Positions 7,433-18,600 of a stretch of DNA of 64,000 bases are shown piece by piece. Made by a program: the position numbers and the translations under genes. The DNA is from Pseudonocardia oceani (GTDB lineage: Bacteria > Actinomycetota > Actinomycetes > Mycobacteriales > Pseudonocardiaceae). Location of the stretch: assembly GCF_019263585.2 (NCBI RefSeq), contig NZ_JADQDF010000001.1, forward strand, positions 4,908,501-4,972,500. The letters are read 5' to 3'. Position 1 is the stretch's first letter, and each line of letters opens with the position of its first letter. The notes below the pieces were generated by a model that worked only from the letters and a program-made list of their open reading frames with translations, made no database searches and was not told the DNA's origin.

Positions 7433-8647
7433 CTAGCGCCCCGCCCCGGCGCGCACCCGCTCGACGACCTGGCGCACGCGGTCGCGGATGCCGCGCAGCT
7501 CCGTGAGGTAGAACCAGTAGTCGGGGTGCACGCCGTCGAGGCGGTCGACGGCGTTCTGCAACCGCACCGACTGGGCGTCGAGGACGGGCCCGAACTCCGC
7601 CACCAGGCCCCGGTCGACCACGAGCCGCTGGGCGTCGCGCACGACGAAGCGGGTGTCGGCGGCCTGGCGGGCGGGGTCGGCGCGCACCTCGCGCAGCTCG
7701 GTGAGCCGGTCGGTGACGGCGTCGGCCCGCTCCTCGGCCCGGCCCAGCTCGGCGCGCGCGGCGGCGATGCGGTCGGCGGCGTCGTCCCAGTCGCCCGCGA
7801 CCGCCAGGCGCTCGGCGTCGGCCACCGCGGCGTCGGCGGCCGACAGGGCGGCGCGGGCACGCGGCTCGGCGTCGTCGAGGTCGCGGGAGCACTTCTCGGA
7901 GAACTCCCGGCGCAGCGACGACAGCGCGGGCGGGATCCGCTCGGTGCGGGTCTGCGCGGCGGCGCGCCGGGTGGCCACGCTCGACAGCGCGGTGCGCACC
8001 TGCGCGGCCGTGCGCGGGGCGTCGGCGGCCAGCGCCAGCGCCTCGCGGGCCAGCTCCAGGGTGCGGGCGACGGCGTCGCGGCGCTCCCGCAGGCCGGGCG
8101 AGTCGAGGCGGGCGGCGGCGCGCTCGGCGTCGGCCAGGCGCTCCTCGGCCCGCCGTGAGCGAACGTGCTCGCCCCCCGACGAGCCGGCAGCCGGGGGTCC
8201 CGCGACGGCCGCACGCGCCTCGACCAACGCCACCCGCGCCTCGTGCACGGCCCGCGGCAGGCCCGTGACCAGGTGCGCCGCCTCGTCGAGCACCCGCGCG
8301 TGCGACGCCCGGAACCGCCGGATCGCCTCGCGCGCCCGCTCGATCTCGGCGGTCGCGCGCTCGTCGGCGGTCGCGGTGCCGCGCCCGGGCGGGGTGTCGG
8401 TGGTGGCGCCGAGGTAGGCCTCGGTGGCGTGGTCGCCCAGGTCGGCGACCTGCCGCCACGCGTCGACGAGCCGCCGCCCCGCCGCCCGGTCGGCCGACCC
8501 CAGCTCCTCGGCGGCGTCCACGGCCGTGGCCGCGGCGCGCTGCTCGTCGTCGAGGGCCAGGAAGGCCTGCGTGGCGGCGTTGCGGGCGGCGAGGGCGCGG
8601 TCGTCCGGTGCCGCATCGGGGGCGCCCCGGTCGGACCATCGGAACAA
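7433..8647 (-). CDS. Coiled-coil hypothetical protein
   Basis: A 404-aa, highly charged Ala/Arg/Glu-rich protein that looks almost wholly alpha-helical, with long heptad-like stretches around residues 85-330. It has no signal peptide, membrane segment or catalytic motif that I recognise. The C-terminus (LDGVHPDYWFYLTELRGIRD) is the least repetitive part and may be a small folded domain. The start codon is TTG, supported by GGGAGG six bases upstream. It could be a cytoskeletal or scaffold protein, but no function should be assigned. Confidence 0.65.
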   Translation of the reverse strand: MFRWSDRGAPDAAPDDRALAARNAATQAFLALDDEQRAAATAVDAAEELGSADRAAGRRLVDAWRQVADLGDHATEAYLGATTDTPPGRGTATADERATAEIERAREAIRRFRASHARVLDEAAHLVTGLPRAVHEARVALVEARAAVAGPPAAGSSGGEHVRSRRAEERLADAERAAARLDSPGLRERRDAVARTLELAREALALAADAPRTAAQVRTALSSVATRRAAAQTRTERIPPALSSLRREFSEKCSRDLDDAEPRARAALSAADAAVADAERLAVAGDWDDAADRIAAARAELGRAEERADAVTDRLTELREVRADPARQAADTRFVVRDAQRLVVDRGLVAEFGPVLDAQSVRLQNAVDRLDGVHPDYWFYLTELRGIRDRVRQVVERVRAGAGR

Positions 8648-8708
8648 CCGCGGCCTCCCTCACCTGCCCGTGCTCGGTACCCGGTTCACGCTACCCGTCG
8701 GTCCGGCG

Positions 8709-9245
8709 TCACTGCTCGAAGATCGGCGTGACCGTGGCCCGGGCGAGCGTGTGGCCGAACAGGTTGAACCCGAGGAACGCGGGGCTGGCGTCGGCCGGGA
8801 CCTCGAGGCTCTCGACGTCGAGCGCGTGCACCACCGTGAAGTAGCGGTGCGGCCCGTGGCCCGCGGGCGGCGCGGCGCCGATGTAGCCGGCGAAACCGCC
8901 GTCGTTGCGCAGCTGCACGGCGCCCTCGGGCAGGTTCGCGCCGCCCTCGGCGCCCGCACCGGCGTCCAGCGAGGTCACCGACGCGGGCAGGTTGAACACC
9001 GCCCAGTGCCAGAACCCGCTCGCGGTGGGGGCGTCGGGGTCGTAGACGGTGACGGCGAAGCTCTTCGTCCCCTCGGGGAACCCCGACCAGCTCAGCTGGG
9101 GGGAGCGGTCCTCGCCGCCGGGCACGCCGAACGCGCCGCTGGTGTGCGGTGCGGGAAGCGTCTTCCCGTCCTCGACGTCGGTGCTGGTGACGGTGAACGC
9201 GGGGACCTCGGGCAGGAAGCCGTAGGGGTCGGGGGGCGTGGCCAT
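8709..9245 (-). CDS. YbhB/YbcL family PEBP-like protein
   Basis: A 178-aa phosphatidylethanolamine-binding-protein fold protein. Family motifs are clear: [18 protein letters not shown] (ligand pocket Asp and His) and [12 protein letters not shown] near the C-terminus. Length matches bacterial YbhB/YbcL proteins. There is no signal peptide, so it is cytosolic. The biochemical role of bacterial members is unclear. It is divergent from the meta-cleavage operon across a 135-bp region carrying a palindromic operator. Confidence 0.9.
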   Translation of the reverse strand: MATPPDPYGFLPEVPAFTVTSTDVEDGKTLPAPHTSGAFGVPGGEDRSPQLSWSGFPEGTKSFAVTVYDPDAPTASGFWHWAVFNLPASVTSLDAGAGAEGGANLPEGAVQLRNDGGFAGYIGAAPPAGHGPHRYFTVVHALDVESLEVPADASPAFLGFNLFGHTLARATVTPIFEQ

Positions 9246-9319
9246 CGGGTGCTCCTTCTCGTTCCGGAACGGACGGGGCCCAAGCTAGTTCCGTCCCCAA
9301 CGGGCCGCAGCCCGGCCGG

Positions 9320-9338
9320 CGTTCCGTCCACCGGAACG
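9320..9338. promoter_or_regulatory. Palindromic operator, copy 1 of the shared meta-pathway site
   Basis: CGTTCCG-TCCAC-CGGAACG is a perfect 7-5-7 inverted repeat ending 42 bp before the ATG of the acetaldehyde dehydrogenase gene. The same arms and spacing recur at 34823 and, with one mismatch, at 36357. A related spacer-free CGTTCCGGAACG lies at 9260-9271 in the same region. Binding by an IclR-family regulator is inferred. Confidence 0.65.
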
Positions 9339-9380
9339 TGACGGTTCCCTCCGGGCGCCGCGCCGGACACCCTCGACGTC

Positions 9381-10286
9381 ATGAGCTCCGGACCAGTCCC
9401 CGCCGCGATCGTCGGGCCGGGCAACATCGGCACCGACCTGCTGGCCAAACTGCAGCGCAGCGACGTCCTCGACGTCCGGTACGTGGTGGGGGTCGTCGAG
9501 TCCGACGGCCTCGCCCGAGCGCGCGAGCAGGGCATCGACGCGAGCGCCGAGGGGGTCGACTGGCTGCTGCGCCAGGACCCGCTGCCGGCGATCGTCTTCG
9601 AGGCCACCTCCGCCGCGGCCCACGTCGCCAACGCCCCGCGCTACGCCGAGGCCGGCATCCAGGCCGTCGACCTCACGCCCGCGCACCTGGGCCCGATGGT
9701 CTGCCCGCCGGTGAACCTGCGCGACCACATCGCCGCCCCGAACGTCTCCATGATCACCTGCGGTGGCCAGGCGACGATCCCGATGGTGCACGCGGTCTCC
9801 CGCGTCACGCCCGTGCCCTACGCCGAGATCGTGGCCTCGGTGTCGTCGCGCTCGGCCGGCCCCGGCACCCGCGCCAACATCGACGAGTTCACGCACACGA
9901 CCTCCGGCGCGGTCAGCGAGGTCGGCGGCGCCGAGCGCGGCAAGGCGATCATCATCCTCAACCCCGTCGAGCCGCCGATGATCATGCGCGACACCGTCTT
10001 CTGCATGATCGGCCCCGACGCCGACCACGCCGCGATCACCCGCTCGGTCCACGAGATGGTGGCCGAGGTGCAGGAGTACGTGCCCGGCTACACGCTGCGT
10101 GCTGAGCCGCAGTTCGACGACCCCCGCGCCACCTGGGGAGGCAACGGCCGCGTCGCGGTCTTCCTCGAGGTCAAGGGCAACGGCGACTACCTGCCGGAGT
10201 ACGCCGGCAACCTCGACATCATGACGGCCGCCGCGGCCCGCGTCGGCGAGCTCATGGCCCGCGCGAAGCAGGGAGAGAACGCATGA
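9381..10286 (+). CDS. dmpF: Acetaldehyde dehydrogenase (acylating)
   Basis: A 301-aa enzyme (EC 1.2.1.10) converting acetaldehyde, NAD+ and CoA to acetyl-CoA. The Rossmann start [16 protein letters not shown] and the catalytic Cys127 in [10 protein letters not shown] are as in DmpF/BphJ/HsaG. These enzymes form a channelling complex with the class II aldolase encoded next door. The gene overlaps that aldolase gene by ATGA, so the two should be made together. It is first in a three-gene operon for the end of the meta-cleavage pathway. A shared palindromic operator lies just upstream. A role with a steroid-type (Hsa) pathway is possible, but the gene set here fits catechol meta-cleavage. Confidence 0.95.
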   Translation: MSSGPVPAAIVGPGNIGTDLLAKLQRSDVLDVRYVVGVVESDGLARAREQGIDASAEGVDWLLRQDPLPAIVFEATSAAAHVANAPRYAEAGIQAVDLTPAHLGPMVCPPVNLRDHIAAPNVSMITCGGQATIPMVHAVSRVTPVPYAEIVASVSSRSAGPGTRANIDEFTHTTSGAVSEVGGAERGKAIIILNPVEPPMIMRDTVFCMIGPDADHAAITRSVHEMVAEVQEYVPGYTLRAEPQFDDPRATWGGNGRVAVFLEVKGNGDYLPEYAGNLDIMTAAAARVGELMARAKQGENA

Positions 10287-11317
10287 GCCGCCCCGAACTC
10301 CGCCACGACGTCCGCCTCGTCGACACGACGCTGCGCGACGGCTCGCACGCCATGGCGCACCAGTTCACCGAGACGCAGGTCCGCGACACCGTCCGCGCGC
10401 TCGACCGCGCGGGCGTCGAGGTCATCGAGGTGACCCACGGCGACGGCCTCGGCGGCTCGAGCTTCAACTACGGCTTCTCCCGCACCGACGAGATGACGCT
10501 CATCGCGGCGGCCCGCGAGGAGGCGAAGCAGGCCAAGATCGCGGTGCTGCTGGTGCCCGGCATCGGCACCGTCGACGACCTCAAGCGCGCCCGCGACGCC
10601 GGCGCCGACATGGTGCGGGTGGCCACGCACTGCACCGAGGCCGATGTGTCGCCGCAGCACTTCCGGGCCGCGCGCGACCTCGGCATGGAGACCGCCGGGT
10701 TCCTCATGATGGCCCACCGCACACCGCCGGAGGACCTGGCGAAGCAGGCGCGGATCATGGTCGACTCCGGCTGCCAGGCCCCGTACTGCACCGACTCGGC
10801 GGGCGCGCTGCTCATGCACGAGGCGCGGGCGCGGTTCGAGGCGCTGCTCGCGGAGGTCGGCGACGAGGCCTGGGTCGGCTACCACGGCCACCAGAACCTC
10901 AGCTTCGGCATCGCCAACTCCGTCATCGCGCAGGAGGTCGGGGTCCGCTACATCGACGGCTCGCTGTGCGCGCTGGGCGCGGGCTCGGGCAACAGCCCGA
11001 CCGAGGTCCTCGCCGCGGTGTTCGACCGGCTCGGCGTCTCCACCGGCGTCGACGTGATGGGTTTGCTCGACGCGGCCGAGGACGTCGTGCGCCCCTACCT
11101 CGACCGCTGGCCCAAGATGGACCGCAACGCGATCGTGCAGGGCTGGGCCGGGGTCTACTCCTCGTTCCTGCTGCACGCCGAGGCCGCGGCCGAGCGCTAC
11201 AAGGTGCCCGCGCACGCGATCCTGCGCCGCTGCGGCGAGATCGGCCTGGTCGGCGGCCAGGAGGACATGATCATCGACGTGGCGCTGCAGCTGGCGGCAG
11301 AGGGCGAGCAGGGCTGA
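10283..11317 (+). CDS. dmpG: 4-hydroxy-2-oxovalerate aldolase
   Basis: A 344-aa class II aldolase (EC 4.1.3.39) splitting 4-hydroxy-2-oxopentanoate to pyruvate and acetaldehyde. [17 protein letters not shown] holds the catalytic Arg and the metal-ligand Asp, and GYHGHQNLS holds the HxH metal ligands. Length and motifs match DmpG/HsaF. Acetaldehyde passes to the partner dehydrogenase through a protein tunnel in characterised homologues. The start overlaps the upstream stop by 4 bp and the stop overlaps the next ATG by 1 bp, so all three genes are translationally coupled. Confidence 0.95.
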   Translation: MSRPELRHDVRLVDTTLRDGSHAMAHQFTETQVRDTVRALDRAGVEVIEVTHGDGLGGSSFNYGFSRTDEMTLIAAAREEAKQAKIAVLLVPGIGTVDDLKRARDAGADMVRVATHCTEADVSPQHFRAARDLGMETAGFLMMAHRTPPEDLAKQARIMVDSGCQAPYCTDSAGALLMHEARARFEALLAEVGDEAWVGYHGHQNLSFGIANSVIAQEVGVRYIDGSLCALGAGSGNSPTEVLAAVFDRLGVSTGVDVMGLLDAAEDVVRPYLDRWPKMDRNAIVQGWAGVYSSFLLHAEAAAERYKVPAHAILRRCGEIGLVGGQEDMIIDVALQLAAEGEQG

Positions 11318-12741
11318 TGGAGACCTTCGGGCACGTCATCGACGGCGAGGAGGGCCCCTCGCTCGACGGCGCCACGTTCGACTCGGTCGACCCGTGGACG
11401 CAGGAGCCGTGGGCGCGGGTCGCGCTGGGCGGGGCGCCGGAGGCCGACCTGGCCGTCACCGCCGCGCGGCGCGCGTTCGACGAGGGGCCGTGGCCGCGGA
11501 TGGGCTTCGCCGAGCGCGGCGCGCTGATCCACCGCCTCGCCGACCTCGTCGGCGTGCACGCCGAGGAGCTGGCGATGGCCGACTCCCGCGACATGGGCAA
11601 GCCGATCGCCGACGCCCGCGGCAAGGACGTGCCGCGCACCGCGCAGAACTTCCGGTTCTTCGCCGACCACGCCCGGCTGGCGATGGCCGAGGCGCTGCCG
11701 ATGGACACCGGCCACCACGCCTACACCCGCTACGAGCCGGCCGGCGTCGTCGCCGCGGTGGCGCCGTGGAACTTCCCGCTGATGCTGGAGTCCTGGAAGG
11801 TCGCGCCCGCGCTGGCCTGGGGCAACACCGTGGTCCTCAAGCCAGCAGAGGACACCCCGGCCTCGGCGACGATCCTCGCCCGGCTCGCGCTGGAGGCCGG
11901 GATCCCGCCGGGCGTGCTCAACGTCCTGCACGGCTACGGCCCCGACTCGGCGGGCTCCGCGCTCACCGAGGACCCCCGCGTCGACCGGATCACCTTCACC
12001 GGCGAGTCCGGCACCGGCCGGACCATCACCGGCGCCGCGGCGCGCAACCTCACCCCCGTCAGCCTGGAGCTGGGCGGCAAGGGCGCCAACCTGGTGTTCG
12101 CCGACGCCGACCTCGACAACGCGGTCGACTGGTCGATCAAGGCGATCTTCACCAACGCCGGGCAGGTCTGCCTCGCCGGCTCGCGGCTCTACGTGCAGCG
12201 CCCCGTCCTCGACGAGTTCCTGGCGCGGTTCGTCGCGGCCGCGGAGGCGCTGGTGATCGGCGACCCCCGCGACCCGGCCACGCAGATCGGCCCGCTGGCC
12301 TCGCGGACGCACTACGAGAAGGTGCGCGGCTACGTCGAGAACAGTGCGGGCAAGATCCTCACCGGGGGCCTGGGCGAGGGGTGGGTCGTGAAGCCGACGG
12401 TCGTCGTCGACGCGCCGGCCGACTCGGCGATCATGTGCGAGGAGGTGTTCGGGCCGGTCGTCACGGTGACGCCGTTCGACACCGAGGCCGAGGCCGTCGG
12501 CGCCGCCAACGACTCGCCCTACGGCCTCAACGCCATGGTGTTCACCGAGGACCTCTCGCGCGCGCACCGCGTCTCGGCGCAGCTGCGGGCGGGCACGATC
12601 TGGACGAACTGCTTCTTCGTCCGGGACCTGCGGGCGCCGTTCGGCGGGTTCGCCGACTCCGGCTGGGGCCGGGAGGGCGGCAACTTCAGCCGGGAGTTCT
12701 TCACGGAGCCGAAGGCCGTGGTGATGGCCATCCGCCAGTAG
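11317..12741 (+). CDS. Aldehyde dehydrogenase, likely 2-hydroxymuconic semialdehyde dehydrogenase
   Basis: A 474-aa NAD-dependent aldehyde dehydrogenase. The oxyanion/NAD motif APWNFPL, the general base Glu251 in LELGGKG and nucleophile Cys285 in NAGQVCLAGSRLYV are all present. Context with the aldolase and acylating dehydrogenase makes 2-hydroxymuconic semialdehyde, the product of catechol extradiol cleavage, the best substrate guess. The Cys loop is GQVCLAGSR rather than GQVCLGTER of DmpC/XylG, so another semialdehyde (for example a homoprotocatechuate-type one) is possible. Its ATG overlaps the aldolase stop (TGATG). Confidence 0.85.
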   Translation: METFGHVIDGEEGPSLDGATFDSVDPWTQEPWARVALGGAPEADLAVTAARRAFDEGPWPRMGFAERGALIHRLADLVGVHAEELAMADSRDMGKPIADARGKDVPRTAQNFRFFADHARLAMAEALPMDTGHHAYTRYEPAGVVAAVAPWNFPLMLESWKVAPALAWGNTVVLKPAEDTPASATILARLALEAGIPPGVLNVLHGYGPDSAGSALTEDPRVDRITFTGESGTGRTITGAAARNLTPVSLELGGKGANLVFADADLDNAVDWSIKAIFTNAGQVCLAGSRLYVQRPVLDEFLARFVAAAEALVIGDPRDPATQIGPLASRTHYEKVRGYVENSAGKILTGGLGEGWVVKPTVVVDAPADSAIMCEEVFGPVVTVTPFDTEAEAVGAANDSPYGLNAMVFTEDLSRAHRVSAQLRAGTIWTNCFFVRDLRAPFGGFADSGWGREGGNFSREFFTEPKAVVMAIRQ

Positions 12742-12795
12742 ACCGTACGGCTCAGCACGGCTACGGCATGTGGCGGACCAACTCCGGCTGGTGAC

Positions 12796-15537
12796 ATGAT
12801 CACCGGCATGGACGAGCGGCCCGTTCACCGCGACCCGCTCGCGCTGGACCGGGCCGTCTTCGTCGGCCGCGACCGCGAGCTGGCGGTGCTGGGCGGGCAC
12901 CTCGCGCAGGCCTGCGCGGGGCGCTCGCAGGTCGTCGTCGTCGAGGGGGAGCCCGGCACCGGCAAGACCGCGCTGGTCCAGGCGTTCCTCGACGGGCTGG
13001 AACCGGGCGCCGCCGTGCTGCGGGCGAGCGGCGAGCAGGCCGAGGAGGCGGTCTCCTACGGCATCGTCGAGCAGTTGCTGCGGGCCGTCGAGAGGGTCGG
13101 CGGCGGTCCCGGCACCGAGGTCCGCCCCGCCGACGAGCCGCCCGTCGCCGGGGCGGCGCTGGTCGCTCTGCTCGACCGGCTGCGCGGGCACGGCGGGCCG
13201 GTCGTGATCGCCGTCGACGACGGTCACTGGGCGGACGTGCCGTCGCTGCAGGCGCTGGTGTTCGCGCTGCGCCGACTCGGGTCCGACCGGGTGCTGACCG
13301 TCGTCGCCGTCCGCCCGCACGACGGCGGCCGCACCGACCGGCTGCGCGCGCTCGCCACGGGCGACCGGGGGCGGGCGCTGCGCCTGGGCGGGCTGGGCGT
13401 CGACGAGCTGGTGGCGCTGGGACGGGCGCTCGGGTCGGGCGAGCTGCCGCCGCAGGCCGCCCGGCGCCTGCACGCGCACACCGGCGGCGTCCCGCTGCAC
13501 GCGCGGGCGCTGTTCGAGGAGGTCGAGCCCGCCGCCCTCCGGTCGTCCGACGGGCCGCTGCCCTCGCCCGTCTCCTACTCCGTGCTGGTCCTGGGGCGCC
13601 TGTCCCAGTGCCCTCCCGGGGCGCGGGCGGTGGTGGCCGCCGCCGCCGTGCTCGGCGAGCACTGCCGGCTCGCCGACGCCGTCGAGCTCGCGGGGCAGGC
13701 CGGGGCGGAGGCCGTGGCGCCGGCGGTCACGGCGAAGCTGCTGACGACGTCCGCGGCCCCGGGCGGGCCCGAGCTGCGCTTCCCGCACGCGCTGGTCCGC
13801 GCGGCGGTCTACCACGACATGGACCTCGGGCTCCGGATGCGGCTGCACGCCCGGGCCGCGCAGGTCGTCGGCACGCCCGACGACGTGCTGCGCCACCGCG
13901 TGGCCGCAGCGGGCGGCAGCGACCCCGGGCTCGCGGAGGAGCTGCGCGACCTGGCCGCAGCGCAGGTCGAGCGGGGCGAGCGGTCCCGCGCCGCCGCCAC
14001 CCTGGTGTCGGCGGCCGGCCTGTTCCCGGACGCGGCCGACCGCTCCCGCTGCCTGCTCGACGCGGTCGAGCTGCTCGTGCTGGCGGGGGAGCCGGCCCGG
14101 GCCGCGGAGCTGGTGCGGGCCGTGCCGGGCGGGGGATCGGCGCACGAGAGCTTCGTGCGCGCGCTGCTGGCGTTCACCGCCGGGCGGACGGCCGAGGCCG
14201 AGCAGCTCCTGCTCGCCGCCTGGGACGCCGCCGCCGACGCCGAGCCGGGCTTCCGCGCCGGGATCTGCGACGCGCTGTGCCACCTGTACTACCTGCAGCT
14301 CCGCGCCGCGGAGTCCGTCGAGTGGGGCAACCGGGCGCTGGCGGTCCACCCGGACCAGTCGGTCTCGCTCGTCACCAGCCTCGCCCTCGCCGGACGCTCG
14401 GCGGCCCCGGCCGCGCAGCTGTCGACGGCGGTCGCGCGCGGCGCCCGGCTGCTCTGGACCGAGGACCACGCGGGCGCGGTCGCGGAGCTGGCGGCGGCGG
14501 TCACGGCGCTGCGCGCGGGCGGGATGTTCGTGGCGAGCCTGCACGCCCAGGGCTACCTCGCGCTGGCCCGGCACCGCACGGGCGCCTTCGACGGGGCCGT
14601 CGCCGACGCGGAGGAGGCCGTCGCGCTCGCCGAGGACTCCGGCCAGGACTGGATGCTGGCCCGCCTGCACTCCTACGCCGCGATGCCGCACGCGGCGCGC
14701 GGCGACCGGGAGCGCGCCGACGCCCACGTGGCGGCGGCGGTCGCGGCGGCCGGGGCCACCGGTCTGCCGCTCGACCGCGTCGGCGCCACGGTGGCCGCCG
14801 CGAACGTCGCCGACGCCCGCGGGGCGCACGCCCGGGTCGTCGAGCTGCTGGGTCCGCTGGCCGCGCAGGCCTCGGGCCGTGCCGGGGAGCCCGGGGTGTC
14901 GAACTGGCCGTGCGTGCTCGCCGACGCGCTGGTGCACCTCGGGCGCCCCGAGGAGGCGGAGCGGGTGCTCGCGCCCTTCGAGCGCCGGGCCGAGGAGCTC
15001 GGCCGCCACGTCGCGCTGGCCGCGGCGTGCCGGGCCCGCGGACGGTTGCAGGCCGCCCGCGGTGACGTCGCGGGGGCCGAGCAGGCGCTGCGGCGGGCGG
15101 CGGAGCACGCACGCTCCGGCAGCGACGTCGACACCGCCCTCACCGACCTGGCCCGCGGTGAGCTGCTGCGCCGGTCCGGGCGCCGTCGCGCCGCGGCCGA
15201 CGCCCTCGGGTCGGCGCGCGCGGTGCTCGCCCGGCTCGGCGCCGCCCCCGCGGTGCTGCGCTGCGACGAGGAGCTGGCCGCGTGCGGGCTCACCCCGGGC
15301 CGCGCCGCCGACCGGGCGCCCGGCGCGCTCACACCGCGGGAGCTGCGCGTGGCCCGCCTCGCGGCGTCCGGGATGAGCAACCCGCAGGTCGCGGCGGAGC
15401 TGATCGTCAGCCTCAACACCGTCGAGTTCCACCTGCGCAACGTCTACGCGAAGCTCGGGATCCGCTCCCGCGCCGGGCTCGCGGACCGCCTCGACGCCCC
15501 GCTCCGTGGGGCGCTCCGGGGGGCCGACGGCCGCTGA
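12796..15537 (+). CDS. Large ATP-binding LuxR (LAL) regulator
   Basis: A 913-aa LAL-type transcription factor. The N-terminal AAA/NB-ARC-like ATPase has Walker A GEPGTGKTA (51-58) and a hhhhDDGHWAD Walker B. The middle (about 350-830) is TPR-like helical repeats, and the C-terminus is a LuxR helix-turn-helix: LTPRELRVARLAASGMSNPQ followed by LIVSLNTVEFHLRNVYAKLG. LALs such as MalT sense an inducer with the middle region, and many control nearby catabolic genes. It follows the meta-pathway operon by 54 bp on the same strand, so it could either regulate it or serve the downstream signalling genes. ATG 12808 is an alternative start. Confidence 0.9.
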   Translation: MITGMDERPVHRDPLALDRAVFVGRDRELAVLGGHLAQACAGRSQVVVVEGEPGTGKTALVQAFLDGLEPGAAVLRASGEQAEEAVSYGIVEQLLRAVERVGGGPGTEVRPADEPPVAGAALVALLDRLRGHGGPVVIAVDDGHWADVPSLQALVFALRRLGSDRVLTVVAVRPHDGGRTDRLRALATGDRGRALRLGGLGVDELVALGRALGSGELPPQAARRLHAHTGGVPLHARALFEEVEPAALRSSDGPLPSPVSYSVLVLGRLSQCPPGARAVVAAAAVLGEHCRLADAVELAGQAGAEAVAPAVTAKLLTTSAAPGGPELRFPHALVRAAVYHDMDLGLRMRLHARAAQVVGTPDDVLRHRVAAAGGSDPGLAEELRDLAAAQVERGERSRAAATLVSAAGLFPDAADRSRCLLDAVELLVLAGEPARAAELVRAVPGGGSAHESFVRALLAFTAGRTAEAEQLLLAAWDAAADAEPGFRAGICDALCHLYYLQLRAAESVEWGNRALAVHPDQSVSLVTSLALAGRSAAPAAQLSTAVARGARLLWTEDHAGAVAELAAAVTALRAGGMFVASLHAQGYLALARHRTGAFDGAVADAEEAVALAEDSGQDWMLARLHSYAAMPHAARGDRERADAHVAAAVAAAGATGLPLDRVGATVAAANVADARGAHARVVELLGPLAAQASGRAGEPGVSNWPCVLADALVHLGRPEEAERVLAPFERRAEELGRHVALAAACRARGRLQAARGDVAGAEQALRRAAEHARSGSDVDTALTDLARGELLRRSGRRRAAADALGSARAVLARLGAAPAVLRCDEELAACGLTPGRAADRAPGALTPRELRVARLAASGMSNPQVAAELIVSLNTVEFHLRNVYAKLGIRSRAGLADRLDAPLRGALRGADGR

Positions 15538-15633
15538 GCCGCCCCGCCCCACGGACCACCGTGGCGCGCGGGTGCGCCCCAGCCGCCAGGCTCGGCCCCC
15601 GGACGGGTCGTCCGGCGACCGAGGGGGCGGAGC

Positions 15634-18600
15634 GTGGCGATGCACCGGGGCTCGGCCGGGTCGCCGGACCCCGGCCACCCACCCGACGCCGGCGGTCGCC
15701 TGCGCCGCCGACGCGGCGGGCTCGCCATGGCCACCGGGCGCGAACCCGACACCGCCGCCGAGTTCGAGACGCTCGCGACCGCCGAGCTTGCCCGCCTGGT
15801 CCGCGCCGAGCGCGCGATGCTGCGGATCCGCTGGGGCGGCTTCGTGTTCGGCCTCGCCCAGGTCCTCACCTACTACCTGCCCTACCCGCCGGGGATGCTC
15901 GAGCTCGCGGTCGGGCTGCTGGCCCTGCTGGCCGTGGGCAACCTGGTGATCTGGCCGCTGATCCCGCGGATGACGACGGTGCGCCGCGCCCGCCGCGTCG
16001 GCGTCGCCGCTCTCGTCCTCAACGGGACGGTGTTCCTCGGGCTGGTCTTCGTCTTCACCTTCGACACCGAGACCGCGATCTGGGCGGTCCTCTACGTGCT
16101 GCCGATGGAGGCCGCTGTCCGGTTCCAGCTGCGCGGGGCGATGGTGGCCATCGGGCTCCTCACCGTTGCCTACACGCTGCGCGAGGTGTTCGGCACGCTC
16201 GTCTACGGCCACCCGTTCCTGGTCGTGTCGATCACCTTCCGGATGGGCATCGGCCTGATCATCGCCGCGGTCGCGGGCGTGATCGCGCAGAGCCTGACCC
16301 GCGACCGCGAGCAGCTCGCCGCGCTCAGCGCGATCACCCGCACGGTCGCGACGGCGGTGTCCCTGCAGGAGGTCCTCGACGGGGCGGCGCGGCGGCTCGC
16401 GGCGCTGTTCCGGGTGCGGTGGGTCGCCGTCGCGCTCGTCGACGACGCCGGGCCGCTCGTGGTCCGCGCCGACCACGACGCCGGCGGGCCGGCCGCGCCC
16501 GCGCCGGACGCCGGCCGGGCCGGGACGGAGCTGTCGACGACCGACGGCAGCCCCGTGGAGCGGGCGGTCGTGCTGCGCCGCGCGGTGGCCGTCGGCGACC
16601 TCGACGCCGTGACCCTGGCGCCCGCGGTCCGCGCGCAGCTCGAGCGCCGCGGGGTGCGCGCGTTCATGGCAGCCCCGCTCGTCGGCCGCGGCGGCCACGT
16701 CATCGGGGTGGTGCTGGCGGAGTCCGCCGGGCGCCGCCGGGTGTTCTCCCCGGCCGAGCTGGCGCTCGCCGAGACCGTCGGCGGGCAGCTCGCCGGGGCG
16801 ATCGAGAGCGTCCGGCTGCACGAGCAGGCGCAGGAGGCCCGGGCCGCCGCCGACGCCGCGAACGCGGCCAAGAGCGCGTTCCTGGCCAACATGAGCCACG
16901 AGATCCGGACCCCGATGAACGCCGTCATCGGGATGACCGAGCTGCTGCTCACCACCGAGCTCGACGGGGAGCAGCGCGAGCTGGCCCGCGTCATCGAGCA
17001 GAGCGGCGACGGCCTGCTGACGATCATCGACGACATCCTCGACTTCTCCAAGATCGAGGCGGGCCGCCTGGAGCTGGAGGCGGTGCCGCTCGACGTCCGC
17101 GACTGCGTCGAAGGCGCGCTGGACCTGCTGGCCACCCGGGCGGCGGAGAAGGGCCTCGAGCTCGTCTGCGCGGTCGACCCGGACGTGCCCGCCGGCGTGC
17201 TCGGCGACCCGACGCGGCTGCGCCAGGTCCTGGTCAACCTCGTCGGGAACGCGGTGAAGTTCACCGCGCGCGGCGAGGTGGTGGTCGCGGTGCGCGCGGG
17301 CCCCGGGGAGCTGTCGGTGGAGGTCACCGACACCGGACCGGGGATCCCGGCCGACCGGCTCGACCGGCTGTTCCGCTCGTTCAGCCAGGTCGACGTGTCC
17401 ACCACCCGCCGCCACGGCGGCACCGGCCTGGGGCTCGCGATCTCGCGGCGGCTCGCCGAGCTGATGGGCGGGCGGGTGTGGGTGCGCAGCGAGGTCGGCA
17501 CCGGCACGACGTTCGGGTTCGCCGTGGCGGCGCCCCCGGCCGACGTGCCGGAGCGGGCGGCGCCGGTGGCCCTGGCCGGGCGGCGCGCCCTGGTCGTCGA
17601 CGACAACGCGACGAACCGCCGCATCCTCGTGGCGCACTGCGCGTCGTGGGGGATGGCCGTCGACGACACCGGCTCGCCGCTCGACGCGCTGGAGCGGGTG
17701 GCGCGCGGCGAGGTCTACGACGTCGCCCTGCTCGACCACGTCATGCCGGAGATGGACGGCGCCGCCCTCGCCGCGAGGCTGCGGGAGCGCGGCGGCCCGC
17801 CGGCGGCCTGCCTGTCGTCACTGGGCGGCACCCGCGAGGGCACCGCGGTGCGGGCCTGGCTGACGAAGCCCGTCAAGCGGGCCCGGCTCGCCGAGGTGCT
17901 GTCGGAGCTGCTCGGGGCGCCGGTCGAGCCGGAGGACGCCCCGGTCCACGCCCCCGCACCCGCGCCGGGCCTGCGGCTGCTCCTCGCCGAGGACAACCCG
18001 GTCAACCGGATGCTCGCGCTGGCGATGCTCGCGAAGCTCGGGCACCGGGCCGACGTCGCGACCACCGGGCAGGAGGTGCTCGACGCCGTCTCCGCCCGCC
18101 CCTACGACGCCGTGCTGCTCGACGTCCAGATGCCGGTGCTCGACGGCCTGGAGGTCACCCGGCGGATCCGCGCGGGCGCGACGCGCGGGCCGTGGCTCGT
18201 CGCCGTCACCGCGAACGCGATGGACGGCGACCGCGAGATGTGCCTGGCCGCGGGCATGGACGACTACCTGGCCAAGCCGATCCGGCTCGGCGGGCTGGCC
18301 GCGGCGCTGCGGCGCGTACCGGTCCCTCCCGCGACCGGCGACGGGCCCGAGGTCGACCCCGGCGTGCTCGCCGAGCTGGCCCGCTCGTTCGGCCCGGACG
18401 GGGACGAGGTGGTCGCTGAGCTGGTGGCGACCGCGACCGCGCACCTGCCCGGGCTGGTGGCCCGCATGCGGTCCGCGCTCGACACCGGCGACGCCGCCGA
18501 GCTGCGGATGGCCGCGCACACCCTGCGCTCCAACGCCGCGACGCTCGGCGCGGCCCGTCTCGCCGCCGCCTGCCGGGAGCTGGAGGACGGCGGCCCGGAC

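Noticed and set aside
11197-17739. Open reverse-strand frame of more than 2,100 codons
   Set aside because: It is antisense to the aldolase end, the aldehyde dehydrogenase, the LAL regulator and most of the histidine kinase, all with clear motifs. Its translation is Arg/Gly/His-rich with no domain. Long antisense frames are expected at this GC content.
15282-18419. Second long + strand frame across the LAL/kinase region
   Set aside because: It is the alternative frame of the kinase gene; the translation is Arg/Pro/Ala-rich, whereas the other frame has complete HisKA, HATPase, REC and HPt motifs.
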